A DNA stretch of 64,000 nucleotides from Larus michahellis (taxonomy: Eukaryota > Chordata > Aves > Charadriiformes > Laridae): contig NC_133917.1 in NCBI RefSeq assembly GCF_964199755.1, forward strand, positions 3,417,501 through 3,481,500, read 5' to 3'. The position numbers and the translations under genes are program-made. Numbering within the stretch: position 1 is the stretch's first letter; each line of letters starts with the position of its first letter. Under the pieces are notes generated by a model. That model saw only the letters and a program-made list of their open reading frames with translations, searched no databases and was not told the origin of the DNA. This document shows, in pieces, positions 37,901 to 47,925 of this stretch.

Positions 37901-40900
37901 TCTGTACCCAGAGAAGCCTTGCCCCGTGGCTTGGGTTAGCCATATATATATATGGCTATATATATATATATATCTCATGACTAGATCGCGTTTGCTGCCT
38001 GACACCGTTGATACAAACCATCCCCTTTGAGGTCTAAGCGCCCTCGTTAGAGGATGGGGACATAAACCGCTCTGATTCCTGACAGTCTCGGCATTCCTGG
38101 GGAGCTGGGCAGGGATTTCTGGGAGGGGAATCCATGGGGACGCCCGCCCCAGTAGCACCCAGCCCCCCCAGTTCCAATCACTGGAGAACCACGGAATCCC
38201 GGGTTGGAAGGGACCCCGAGGATCACCTGCGCCAGCCTTTCACGGCCAAAGCAGGGGATTTGGGGTGGGGGAAGGAAGGAGTTTAGCCTGGGGAGAGCGG
38301 TAAAACTTCCACCGAAGCTGCGTGTGGTGCCCCTGGTCGCGTCAGCTCACAGCTCAGGTCCGCTCCGTGTCTGGATGGAAATGGGGCGGCGGGGGCTGCT
38401 GTGCAGCTGGCACGGAGCGCTGGGGGGAGGACGGGATGCGGGGAACCTGCTGTTTACCAATAAGGGGCTGTGTGCCGGGGCTGGGGCGGTTTAACTCCGC
38501 GGCGGGAGGGTTGGTTGGGAGCCTGAGCCGTGGTCTGTTTTGCAGTGGAAATTCTGGTCAGCCGCCAGAAGAAGGCAGAAGCCCTGAAGAAGATGACCGA
38601 TGTGGCCGTGCGGATGTCGGAGGAGCAGCTGGTGGAGCTCAGAGCCGACATAAAGGTGAGCTCTTTGCTCCCTCTACTCCAGCCGGGTCCTAATCCCACC
38701 CAAGTGTGGTGTGGCAGGAATTCTGCAGCTGCCACCTAGTCCGTGGTAGGAATTGTGGGGGTGCCAGCTCAACAGGGCCCTCTCAGGTGGCAGCTCAGAG
38801 AAGAGGAGTCACCAATCCGCTGGGTAAATAAGCGGTTTATTTACCAAACACGCAGAGCCGCTGGAGCTGGTGCCTCCGAGGAGGGACCCCAACCTCAGAT
38901 CGCCCCAGTTATACCGTCCCAGCACCCCATCCCCGAGTGCAATCCCTTGATTGTGGTCGGTCTCGATTTCTTACTGGTTTTCTTGGTCGCCGGGCTGCCT
39001 GCCTTCTGAAGTTACCTCATTCTCTCGGAATTGTTTCTCTGGTCCTTATCCTCGCCATTACGCTTGAACGTGCCGGATTCAGCGAGTTCTGTGTTTGCAG
39101 CATTGGTTTTATCAGAAAGTTTACTCTCGGTCAGCTCTTGCAGCCTGAGGCTTCAACTACTTCAGCTTCTAGCGCTAAGCAAGGCCGTTAATCCTGACCG
39201 TTCTCAACAGTGGCACACTTTTGTGTAGTTTTCTGGGTGTCTGACACTTCTGAATGCAATTTTGTGTCCTGTGCGAGTCTTTTCCTTGTGTCTGTCGTTC
39301 CTCAATCCACCGCCAGCGCTCTGCATGCCGCTGCGGACAGCGGGGTACGGGGCACCTGAATCGAAATATTACAAATACTCGGTTTGTAAAATACTGACGG
39401 CGGCCAACAACCCATCAGCTGGGCGTTAACCCCGGCACGCCCAGCCCTTGTGAGCGGGCAGAGAGCGGGGAAGGCGGCAGGGCCACGGCTTTGTGCTCCG
39501 AGCGGTTGTGAAAACCACCCGCTGGCGTGGGCTGACCTCTGCCTTTTCCCCCCCACCCCCGAAACGGGGAGACCTTCCCGGCTGCGCCCCGGCCGCTTTT
39601 ATATCCCTAAAACGTTTCTGCTCTCCAGCTCCCCGGCTCCTGCCACAAGAGGTCAGTGCGAAGTTGCATCAATTAAATCCCAGTTTAATAATTAAAAGTG
39701 CTCCCCCTGCAGCAGGATGAATGCAGCTGAGAAACCTGTTGCCCCCGAGAGTGTCCAGAGAGCAGGGGGGGCTGGTTCCCCAGAGCAGGGCCAGGGAGAG
39801 CGGAGCTGCTTCGGGACGAGTGAATCCGTGGCTCGGCTGCTGGAGCCGGGGGAAGGCTCCTTTGTGCATGGGTGGAAATCCACCGGGGGGCGGGGGGGGT
39901 GGGAAAAAAAGTGGTTTTCTATTTCCCTAAGTCATAGCCATCTGCCTTCTCACCAAGGTGGCTTTTTTTTCAAGCAGCCCCCACCTCAGGTACCTGTTCC
40001 TGGGCCAAACCGGGAGGTTTTCACCTCCGTTTTCTGTTCCCGTGCACAGACTGAATTAACCTTGTTAACTGCATTAAAAATTTTGCCTTTTCTGTGAAGC
40101 ACTTTGTGAGCGAGCGGAAGTACGACGAGGACCTGGGCAGGGTGGCACGCTTCACCTGTGACCTCGACGCGCTGAAGAAGAGCATCGCCTCCTTCGGCCA
40201 AGGTGAGCTGGAGGGGAGTCGAGGAGGAGCCATCGGTCACCTTTTGCTGGCCCTGCCATCGCCAAAACCCTTCACGTGTCCCCAAAACTGGGAGTGTTCT
40301 GGTCAGGGGGTTTTGTTCCCTCTCGGCAGCGGAGAGAGGAGCCAGCCCTCCCCTTGTTGCTGCTGCAGACGCTTCTCCCTTGGCAAGGGGGGGCTCTGTG
40401 CCCTTTCCCTTCGCTGTCGAGCGCTGGCCCCAGTTTGCCATGCCGTTGCTACCGTTCACACAACCAAAAAAAAGCCCGAAAAACGTCCATTGTCCTTTCG
40501 AGCCTTTGGCTGCAGCCGGGAGCCCCCAGCAGTGCTGGAGCTGGCCGGGTCTGGAGGCCGGATGGCTAATGGTGTGGGTCCCGTCTGCAGAATGCACATT
40601 TTTGGGGTATTTCTCTTCCAGTTTCCCATCCAAAGAACAGCTACTCCACCCGCTCGCGCTGCAGCTCCGTCACCGCCGTGTCCCTGAGCGAGACCTCTGC
40701 TCCCCCCGCCCCCGCCTGTGCCTCTGCCTCTGCCGCCAACCTCACCACGGCCAGCAAGAAGCCCTCGTCCCCAGCGGATGCAGCCGTGGGGAATGTAGGT
40801 GGCCGCCCTTCCCAGCCTTCCCGAGAGGTAATTGCACCCCAGCACGGCACCGGCACCGCATGGTGCTGCGGGGAGTTTGTTCCACGTTTGTGGCTTCTCT

Positions 40901-41924
40901 CCCCGTTCCTGGGCTGGGTCAGGACTCGCACAGGGCTGAGCAGCAGCGGCGTCATAGAACCATAGGATGGTTTGGGTTGGGAGGGACCTTAAAGCCCACC
41001 CAGGGCCACCCCCTGCCCTGGGCAGGGACACCTCCCGCCAGCCCAGGTTGCTCCAAGCCCCGTCCAGCCTGGCCTTGAACCCCTCCAGGGATGGGGCAGC
41101 CCCAGCTTCTCTGGGCAACCTGGGCCAGGGGCTCACCCCCCTCACAGCCAAGAATTTCTTCCCCAGATCTCACCTAAATCTCCCTCTTGCAGTGTAAAAC
41201 CCTTCCCCCTCGTCCCATGGCTCCCCTCCCTGCTCCAGAGTCCCTCCCCAGCTTTCCTGGGGCCCCTTGAGGGACTGGAAGGGGCTGGAAGGTCTCCGCG
41301 GAGCCTCCTCTTCTCCAGGCTGAACCCCCCCAGCTCTCTCAGCCTGTCCCCACAGCAGAGGGGCTCCAGCCCTCCCAGCATCTCCGGGGCCTCCTCTGGC
41401 CCCGCTCCAACAGCTCCGTGTCCTTCTGCTGTTGGTGCCCCAGTGTTGGGTCTAGCCGCGGAGCGCAGCCTGTCCTCAATGGTTCTGCTTCAGAGCGGAC
41501 TTTGGAGGTTTTGCTGTTCCATTTCCCCCCTACCAGGACCAAGAGGTTGGGGTGTGCGGGGATGCAGCCCCAAGAGCTAGCAGCTCTCCAGCCCCCCTCA
41601 CTCGCCCACCCTCTTCTGTTCCAGGCTTCCCAGGGGAACAGGAGACCGGGAGCGGGGCCCAGGTCCCAGGGCCAGCGCCACATCGGCCCCCCGGCCCCCG
41701 GCCGCTCCAACAACGGCAACCGACAGCGGAACGGGCCGGGCCAGGCCCATGGCAGGCGACAAACCCCCCCTCCAGCAGCCTCCGCCGGCAACCCCGGCCA
41801 GACGCAGCCCCCGGGCACTGGGGGGGCCTCAGCGCGGCACGGCCCCCCCTCCACCGGCACAGAGACCAAGGGGCTCCCGCAGCGGAAGCCCCGGAGCAGC
41901 CGTCAGGAGGGAGCCAACTCCTGA
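19990..41924 (+). CDS. SPATS2: Spermatogenesis-associated serine-rich protein 2
   Basis: Twelve coding exons: 19990-20014 (exon from 19712), 27721-27800, 28081-28189, 29132-29181, 30368-30626, 30903-31115, 32274-32409, 37721-37779, 38546-38655, 40100-40202, 40622-40794 and 41625-41924. All have GT-AG ends with matching phases. They give 538 residues (human about 545). The start MSKKQNTKDPSGFIFDVQSN matches the family. Residues about 36-75 (AVRAIVPNRSNNEI... FMEG) form the UBA-like N-terminal module. A Lys-rich stretch (KKKNKKKKTKPKP) follows at about 86-98. The conserved family core (NIEKSVKDLQRCTVSLARYR to RFTCDLDALKKSI, about 247-378) includes charged helices that probably form coiled coils. 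The C-terminus is Gly/Pro/Ser-rich and disordered, ending with the conserved GLPQRKPR motif. Human SPATS2 is cytoplasmic and its biochemical role is poorly known. Exon 30903 has a CAGCAG tandem acceptor. Introns of 28-32 kb hold nothing recognised. Confidence 0.96.
20015..27720 (+). other. SPATS2 intron 2
   Basis: 7.7 kb without a recognisable exon. Low-complexity items are a C run of about 20 at 20713-20733, a GTGTGTG patch near 20857 and a T run near 24953. A 15-bp perfect inverted repeat lies near 25693 (TCATGTC A GACATGA). Everything else appears unique with no transposon recognised by eye. Confidence 0.6.
32410..37720 (+). other. SPATS2 intron 7
   Basis: A G run of about 17 lies near 32618. 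Otherwise the sequence is unique and AT-balanced without a recognisable exon. The final 60 bp before the acceptor is an extreme polypyrimidine tract: about 30 T, then A, then TC-rich with about 14 C, then TCCAG at 37716-37720. Confidence 0.6.
37933..37980. repeat. (AT)n microsatellite with perfect inverted repeat
   Basis: AGCCATATATATATATGGCT is a 20-bp self-complementary sequence, followed directly by a longer TATATA run. It can extrude as a cruciform. Length polymorphism is likely. Confidence 0.8.
38175..38300 (-). mobile_element. CR1 LINE 3' fragment
   Basis: The segment beginning ACGGAATCCCGGGTTGGAAG and continuing GGACC...GGATCACC...CAGCCTTTC matches the 3' end of CR1 in reverse orientation. 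It is short and diverged, within the SPATS2 intron between exons at 37721 and 38546. Confidence 0.6.
38716..39209 (-). mobile_element. Probable solo LTR of an endogenous retrovirus
   Basis: Read on the minus strand the segment starts with TGTTGAGAACGG. It carries a TATAA-like element, then an AATAAA in GGTAAATAAACCGC about 130 bp before its far end, the order expected for U3-R-U5. A GTGGC pentamer lies on both sides (38711-38715 and 39210-39214) and could be the target duplication. The far end does not show a clear CA. No internal retroviral genes are nearby, so it is a lone LTR fossil of uncertain family, limits approximate. It sits in a SPATS2 intron. Confidence 0.4.
40951..41445 (-). mobile_element. 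CR1 LINE, 5'-truncated 3' end
   Basis: Starts with the CR1 3' terminus in reverse (ATAGAACCATAGGATGG, then TTGGGAGGGACCTTAAAG). It extends through the 3' UTR into the last part of ORF2 (minus-strand residues such as [18 protein letters not shown]). About 0.5 kb is retained, the usual severe 5' truncation of CR1. It lies in the last SPATS2 intron, between exons 40622-40794 and 41625-41924. Confidence 0.9.
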
Positions 41925-42690
41925 GAGCCCCGGGCTCTGCCGCCAGCCCCGCGGCGCAACCAGACTGGAGGAAGCTCCTAGCTAGGATACTAACGAAGGA
42001 AAGTTTACACTTCTCTTGTTATTTTTCTTTTTTTTTTTTTGTGCCATTTTTTTTTTTTTCTTTCTTTCTTTCCTTCCTTCCCCCCCCCCCCCGCCCCACC
42101 TCCTCATCTGCTTTGTGTTCTCAGCCTGCGCTGCGCCCTCCGCGCGGGTCCGGGCCCCCCCGCCCCTGCCCCGCTCCCCTCTCTCTCCCTTTTCCCCTCC
42201 AGAAATCAGCCGCCTTTGCAAAATCGCTGGCCAAAACCCAGCCCCAAAAGTGTCTTTTCTTCTCCCCCCCCCCTACCCCGGCCTCGGAGGAAGGGCCTCC
42301 GACAGCCCGTCCCCTCGTGCTGGCAGCGAGGATGATGAGGGCTGGGACACGGGGCCTGGGGAGAGCCGGAGGGGGGGTGTTGGGGGGATGTCCCCTCCCC
42401 TGGGGACAGGCAGGAATCTGGACCCCTCCTCTCCGGGGACCTGCGCACTTCGTCCGCACACTTTGCTGTTCTCTGGTTTTCGTGTTGGGGACCTCTTTTT
42501 ATTTTATTCACTTCCCCGGCTTGCCCTGCCTTCTCCCCACCCCCCACCACTTCTCCAGCCTTTCTTCGTCCCTAAATTAAATTTATAGCAATATCAATTA
42601 GCAGAGCTAATCCTAGGTGATACGGGGTGGAGATTGCAACGGTCCTTCTTTAGAGCTGTATGAATAAAGACGATGTTCATGGTGGATGTC
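41925..42690 (+). terminator. SPATS2 3' UTR and polyadenylation signal
   Basis: The UTR after the TGA at 41922-41924 has T-rich and C-rich runs (42020-42095). AATAAA at 42663-42668 (CTGTATGAATAAAGACG) is followed by a T/G-rich stretch (GTTCATGGTGGATGTCGCTGTCTGTG), as expected of a cleavage site near 42685. An earlier AATTAAATT at about 42574 is a weaker alternative. Confidence 0.75.
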
Positions 42691-42722
42691 GCTGTCTGTG
42701 CCTTGCTGCCACCAGCAAATTA

Positions 42723-43022
42723 TAGAATCGCAGGACGGTTTGGGTGAGAATGAACCTTAAAGCTCATCTCCTCCACGCCCCACATCCAGTGGGACGCCTC
42801 CCACCAGCCCAGGTTGCTCCAAGCCCCGTCCAACCTGGCCTTGAACCCCTCCAGGGATGGGGCAGCCACAGCTTCTCTGGGCAACCTGGGCCAGGGGCTC
42901 ACCCCCCTCACAGCCAAGAATTTCTTCCTCACATCTCACCTAAATCTCCCTCTTCCAGTGTAAAACCCTTCCCCCTCGTCCCCTGGATCCCCTCCCTGCT
43001 CCAGAGTCCCTCCCCAGCTTTC
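42723..43022 (-). mobile_element. Older CR1, 3' part (interrupted)
   Basis: Reverse-oriented CR1 3' end: ATAGAATCGCAGGACGG, then the 3' UTR to CTCCAGAGTCCCTCCCCAGC at about 43018. The homologous copy at 40951-41445 continues from this point with TTTCCTGGGGCCCC. Here that continuation is found only at 45718, so this piece and 45718-46125 are one element split by a younger insertion. Confidence 0.88.
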
Positions 43023-45717
43023 ATAGAATCATTTAGGTTGGAAAAGACCCTTGGGATCATTGAGTCCAACCATCATCTCCACTGTACAACGTTCTCCCTT
43101 ACACTGTATCCCCTAACACCACATCTAAACGAGTCTTAAACACATCCAGGGATGGCGACTCCACCACCGCCCCGGGCAGCCTATTCCAGTGTCCGACCAC
43201 TCTTTCTGTGAAGAATTTTTTCCCTAATGTCCAACCTAAACCTACCCTGTTGCAGCTTGAAGCCATTCCCTTTTGTTCTGTCGCTAATGACCTGTGAGAA
43301 GAGACCAGCCCCAACCTCTCTACAATGGCCTTTTGAGTAGTTGTAGAGAGCGATGAGGTCTCCCCTCAGCCTCCTCTTCCTCAAACTCAACAGTCCCAGC
43401 TCCTTCAGTCGCTCCTCATCAGATTTATTCTCCAGGCCCTTCACCAGCTTCGGTGCCCTCCTCTGCCCTCGCTCCAGCACCTCGAGATCTCTCTCGTATT
43501 GAGGTGCCCAGAACTGGACACAATACTCCAGGTGTGGCCTCACCAGTGCTGAGTACAGGGGGACAATCACCTCCCTCCTTCTGCTGGTCACACTAGTTCT
43601 AATACGAGCCAGGATGCCGTTGGCCCTCTTGGCCACCTGGGCACACTGCTGGCTCATGTTCAGCCACTTGTCAATGAGAACCCCCAGGTCCGTTTCTGCC
43701 AGGCAGCTCTCCAGCCACACTGCCCCCGGCCTGTCGTGTCCATGGGGTTGTTGTGGCCCAAGGGCAGGACGCGGCACTTGGCCTGGTTGAAGCTCATCCC
43801 GTTAGCGTTGGCCTATCGATCCGATCTATCCAAGTCTCTCTGTAGAGCCTCCCCATCCTCATGTAGATCAACACTCCCGCTTAGCTTTGTGTCATCTGCA
43901 AACTTGCTGATGATACACTCTCTGTCCTTATCAAGGTCATCAATAAAGATGTTGAACAGAAACGGTCCCAACACCGAGCCCTGAGGGACACCACTTGTGA
44001 CCGGCCGCCAGCTGGATTTGACTCCATTGACCACCACTCTTTGGGACCGCCCATCCAGCCAGTGCTTGATCCAGCAGATCGTATGCTCATCCAGGCCATG
44101 AGCCGCCAGTTTCTCCATGAGAATTCTGTGGGGGACAGTGTGAAATGCTTTTCGAAAGTGTAGGTAGACAATGTCCACAGCCTTTCCCTCATCCAATAAT
44201 CGGGTCATCTTCTCATAGAAGGAGATCAGGTTCGTCAGGCAGGACCTGTCTTTCCTAAACCCTGACTTGGCCTGATCCCCTGCTTGTCCATTATATGAGT
44301 TGTAATGGCACTCAAGATGATCTACTCCATGACCTCTCCTGCTACCGAGGTCAGACTGACAGGCCTATAGTTTCCCGGATCCTCCTTCCTGCCTTTTTTG
44401 CAGATGGGCGCTACATTTGCTCCCCTCCAGTCCATTGGGACCTCCCCAGTTAGCCAGGACTTCAGGTAGATCATGGAAAGTGGCTTGGCGAGCACGGCTG
44501 ACGACTCTTCCAGCACTCTTGGATGTAACCCGTCCGGTCCCATAGACTTGTGCGCATCCACGCGGCGTAGCAGGTCGTAGATCACTTCCTCTTTCATTGC
44601 GATGACCTCATTCAGCTTCCCCTCCCTGTCTCCCAGCTCACGAGGCTGGTGCCCAGGGAACAGCTCGTTCCACTGCTAAAGACTGAGGCAAAGTAGGCAT
44701 TGAGCACCTCAGCCTTTTCCTCAGCCTTTGGGACTGTGCTTCCCTCTGCCTCCAGTAAGGGAGGGAGATTTTCCCTAATCCTCCCTTTGTTGTTAATGAA
44801 TTTATAGAAACAGTTTTTGTCATCCTTAACGGCTGTAGCCAGGTTGAGCTCGAGCTGCGCTTTGGCTCTCCTAATTTTCTCCCTGCAGAGCTTCGCTACA
44901 TCTTTATAGTCTTCATGAGAGACCTGGCCCCTCTTCCAGAGGTCAGAGACTCTCCTTTTGTTCTTGAGGTCCAGCCAAAGGTCCCCATTTAGCCAGGCCG
45001 GTCTCCTTCCTCGCCTACTTGTTTTTCGGCACACGGGGACAGCCTCCTCCTGTGCCTTTCAGACTTCTCTCTTGAAGTATGTCCAGCCTTCCTGGGCTCC
45101 TGTATCCTTCAGGGCAGCCTCCCAAGGGACTCTGTCCAGCAGTCTTCTGAACAGGTCAAAATTTGCCCTCCGGAAGTCTAAGGTGGCAGTTTTACTAACC
45201 CCTCTCCTTGTTTCCCCAAGAATCAGAAATTCGATCATCTCATGATCACTGTGCCCTAGACGGCCACCAACCTTTACTTGCCCCACAAGTTCTTCCCTGT
45301 TCACGAGAAGCGGGTCCAGGAGGGCACCTTCCCTGGTCAGCTCACTTACCAGCTGTGTGAGGAAGTTATCTTCCACACATTCCAGGAGCCTCCTGGATTG
45401 TTCCCTCTCCGTTGTGTTGTATTCCCAGCAGATATCCGGGAGGTTAAGGTCCCCTGCAAGAACAACGGCAAGTGATGGCGAGATTTCCCCCAGCTGCTTC
45501 TAGAAAGCTTCGTCCGCCTCACTGCTTTGGTCGGGAGGTCTGGAGAAGACTCCCACAGCGACAGCAGCTTCATCGGCCCTTAACCTAATCCAAACGCTCT
45601 CCACCGCGTCACCACTATACTCGATTTCGGAGCTCTCGTAGCATTCTCTAATATACAGGGCCACTCCTCCACCTCTCCTTTCCTGTCTGTCCCTCCTGAA
45701 GAGCTTGTAGCCGTCGA
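43023..45717 (-). mobile_element. Long CR1 LINE with endonuclease and reverse transcriptase remnants
   Basis: On the minus strand the 3' end is ATAGAATCATTTAGGTTGG. The body encodes the C-terminal ORF2 part (43181-43777, [20 protein letters not shown]) and the reverse transcriptase core (43813-44208, [17 protein letters not shown] and the catalytic FADD in [10 protein letters not shown]). Then follow more RT (44322-44597, MGPDGLHPRVL and DWRGANVAPI), the linker (44612-45034) and endonuclease remnants (45059-45376 and 45500-45717, GGGVALYIRECYE). Coding is spread over at least five frames, so it is inactive. Truncated at its 5' end, about 2.7 kb retained of the usual 4.5 kb or so. Confidence 0.93.
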
Positions 45718-46125
45718 TTTCCTGGAGCCCCTTGAGGGACTGGAAGGGGCTGGAAGGTCTCCCCGGAGCCTTCTCTTCTCCAGGCTGAACCCCCCCAGCT
45801 CTCTCAGCCTGTCCCCACAGCAGAGGGGCTCCAGCCCTCCCAGCATCTCCGGGGCCTCCTCCGGCCCCGCTCCAACAGCTCCGTGTCCTTCTGCTGTCCC
45901 CAGAGCTGCAGGTGGGGTCTCCTCCGAGCCGAGCAGAGGGGTACAATCCCCCCCTCGCCCCCCCCCGCCCACGCTGCTGGGGATGCAGCCAAGGTTGCCG
46001 ATGGCTTTCTGGGCTGCCAGCGGCACGTTGCTTGGGGCGTGTGGAGCTTCTCACCCACCATCAGCCCCAATTCCTTCTTCTCCAGCCTGGATTTGTGCTG
46101 GGATTGCTCTGACCCCCCTCCCAGG
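45718..46125 (-). mobile_element. Older CR1, 5' part (continuation of 42723-43022)
   Basis: Starts TTTCCTGGAGCCCCTTGAGG, exactly where the piece at 42723-43022 stops relative to the copy at 40951-41445. It continues into ORF2 C-terminal sequence (minus-strand GGLEPLCCGDRLRELGG and CSGDSRRTRSC-type frames) to about 46125, further 5' than the copy at 41 kb. Confidence 0.85.
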
Positions 46126-46582
46126 ACCCCGCACTCAGCCTTGAGTCCCCTCTTTCGCCTTCTGGGGGCTCCTTGTCTCTGCTTCCCCCCCCCCCCCAAA
46201 ATTTTCATGCCGGGGGTTTTCCCTTCCCTTTTTTGAACTCTTCTGAGCTGTTTGAGCGAATGAAAATAAAGGAAACCCAACTTGGGAGCTTTCAAAATCC
46301 CCAAATCCAGCTGTTTTTTGCCTAATTCAGTCCCTTGGTCTGTGGTTCCAGACCCCCCCGTGCTCTCCCCCGTGTCGTCCGTCCCCCGTCCCCCCCCCCC
46401 AAAAAAAATAATAAAGCTACCTGTGTCCCCACGGGCCACCGATCCCAGCCCCTCTCCGGGATGGGGGGCGGCGGTGGGTCCCGGGGGGCGGCGGCGCGGG
46501 GGGGACCCCGCGCCGCCGCCCCCCGGGACCCGCCGCCGCCCCCGGTGCCCCCCAGCTCGGAGCCGCCGCCGAGATATCGCCG
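46126..46582 (+). other. CpG-rich segment before the KCNH-like exon
   Basis: From about 46430 this becomes dense in CpG (GGGGCGGCGGCGCGG, then GCGCCGCCGCC arms that can fold back on each other near 46480-46525). That is consistent with the promoter or leader of a neuronal gene. The part before 46430 holds AATAAAG at about 46266 and an ATAATAAAG at about 46409 with no gene assigned. Confidence 0.45.
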
Positions 46583-46650
46583 ATGGGGGGGTTCCCGGCA
46601 CCGCAAAAAACCCTTCCTGGACCCCATCGCCCGCCGCTTCCACGGGACGC
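46583..46650 (+). pseudogene. KCNH3: Orphan first coding exon of an ELK-type voltage-gated K+ channel
   Basis: From the ATG at 46583 the sequence reads MGGFPAPQK. From 46611, one frame over, it reads FLDPIARRFHGT and then meets a GTGAGT donor at 46651. KCNH family exon 1 encodes M...APQNTFLDTIATRFDGT and ends exactly there in phase 1. This exon also ends in phase 1 if one A of the six-A run (46605-46610) is extra. About 12 of 17 residues agree with the KCNH3/KCNH4 PAS-cap segment. Human KCNH3 directly follows SPATS2 on the same strand, which supports the assignment. No PAS, channel or cNBD exons are found downstream. CELA1 and BIN2 occupy that space. The extra A may be a real frameshift or a homopolymer error, and the missing exons may reflect a genomic break or misassembly. 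Confidence 0.62.
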
Positions 46651-46651
46651 G

Positions 46652-47925
46652 TGAGTGCACCGGAACCGGGACCCGCACCGGCACCGGGACCGACGGGGCG
46701 GCGGCGGCGGCGCTGGGACCGGGTTTGGACGGGACGGGCGGTGCTCGGGGCTGCGCATCCCCCGCGGGGAGGAGGGACCGGGATCGGGAGTGGGATCAGG
46801 ATCGGGACTGACACAGCGACAGTGACCGGGATCGGGACCGGGATCGGGACCCGGACAGGACTGGGAGCGGGATTGGGACCGGGACAGGCGGTTCTCGGCA
46901 CTGTGCATGCCCCCGGGGAGGAGGGACCGGGATCGGGATTGGGATCGGAACGGAGATCAGCACTGGGACCGGGATCGGGATCGGCACCAGGACCAGCACT
47001 GGGAGCGGGACGGGCGGTGCCCGGGGCTGCGCATCCCCCGCGGGGAGGAGGGACCGGGACCGGGATCGGGATTGGGATCGGAACCGAGATCAGGACTGGG
47101 ACCGGGATCGGGATCGGGATCGGAACCGAGATCAGGACTGGGACCGGGATCGGGATCGGGATCGGGATCGGGACTGGGAGCGGGGCGGGCGGTGCACGGC
47201 GCTGTGCACCCCCCTGGGAAGGGGACGGGGCCAGGAATGGGATCAGGATCGGGACTGGGACCGGGACAGTGACCGGGATCGGGACCGGAATCGGGACACG
47301 GACAGGACTGGGATCGGGAATGGGACCGGGACAGGCAGTTCTCGGCACTGTGCATCCCCCCGGGGAGGAGGGACCGGGATCGGGATTGGGATTGGAACCG
47401 AGATGAGGACTGGGACCGGGATCGGGATTGGGTTCGGCACCAGGATTGGGACTGGGACTGGGAGCGGGACGGGCGGTGATCGGCGCTGTGCATCCCCCTT
47501 GGGAGGAGGGACCGGGATTGGGATTGGGATCAGGATCGGGACCGTGACCGGGACCAGGATTGGGACCCGGACAGGACTGGGATCGGGATTGGGACTGGGA
47601 CAGGCGGTTCTCAGCACTGTGCATCTCCCCGGAGAGGAGGGACCAGGACCGGGATAGTGACCGGGGGAGCGGGATGGTGACTGGGATCGGGATCGGGATC
47701 GGGATGGGTGGTGCTCGGTGCTGTGCACCCCCCTGGGGAGGAGGGACCGGGATTGGGACAGTGACCAGGATCGGGATCATAGAATCATAGAATCATTTAG
47801 GTTGGAAAAGACCCTTGGGATCATCGAGTCCAACCATCAGCTCCAGATCAGAACCAAGATGGAGACCTGGACAGGACCAGGACCGGGATCGGGATCGGGA
47901 TCGGGACTAGGACCGGGAAGCCTGG
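46652..47925. repeat. GGGAYY hexamer minisatellite with 50-bp higher-order core
   Basis: Arrays of GGGATC, GGGATT and GGGACC hexamers alternate with eight copies of a conserved core of about 50 bp. The core is GGGACAGGCGGTTCTCGGCA or GGGACGGGCGGTGCTCGGGG, followed by CTGTGCAT and GGGGAGGAGGGACC. Core copies start near 46732, 46885, 47006, 47187, 47331, 47467, 47599 and 47703. Two core types (TTCTCGGCACTG and TGCTCGGGGCTG) tend to alternate. A CR1 stub interrupts it at 47778-47848. Frames through it are Gly/Thr/Ile or Pro/Ile/Arg repeats, not genes. Confidence 0.93.
47778..47848 (-). mobile_element. 70-bp CR1 3' stub inside the minisatellite
   Basis: ATCATAGAATCATAGAATCA then TTTAGGTTGGAAAAGACCC and GATCATCGAGTCCAACC, the same 3' end as the long CR1 at 43023. 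GGGATC hexamers resume within about 40 bp, so this is an extremely truncated insertion into the array. Confidence 0.85.

Noticed and set aside
46583-46650. Complete functional KCNH3 gene in this window
   Set aside because: No exon for PAS, S1-S6, pore (GFG) or cNBD was found anywhere in the window, on either strand.
46282-47780. Long frames through the GGGAYY array, up to 658 codons
   Set aside because: They are repeat translations. Only the 68-bp KCNH-like segment at 46583-46650 resembles a real exon.
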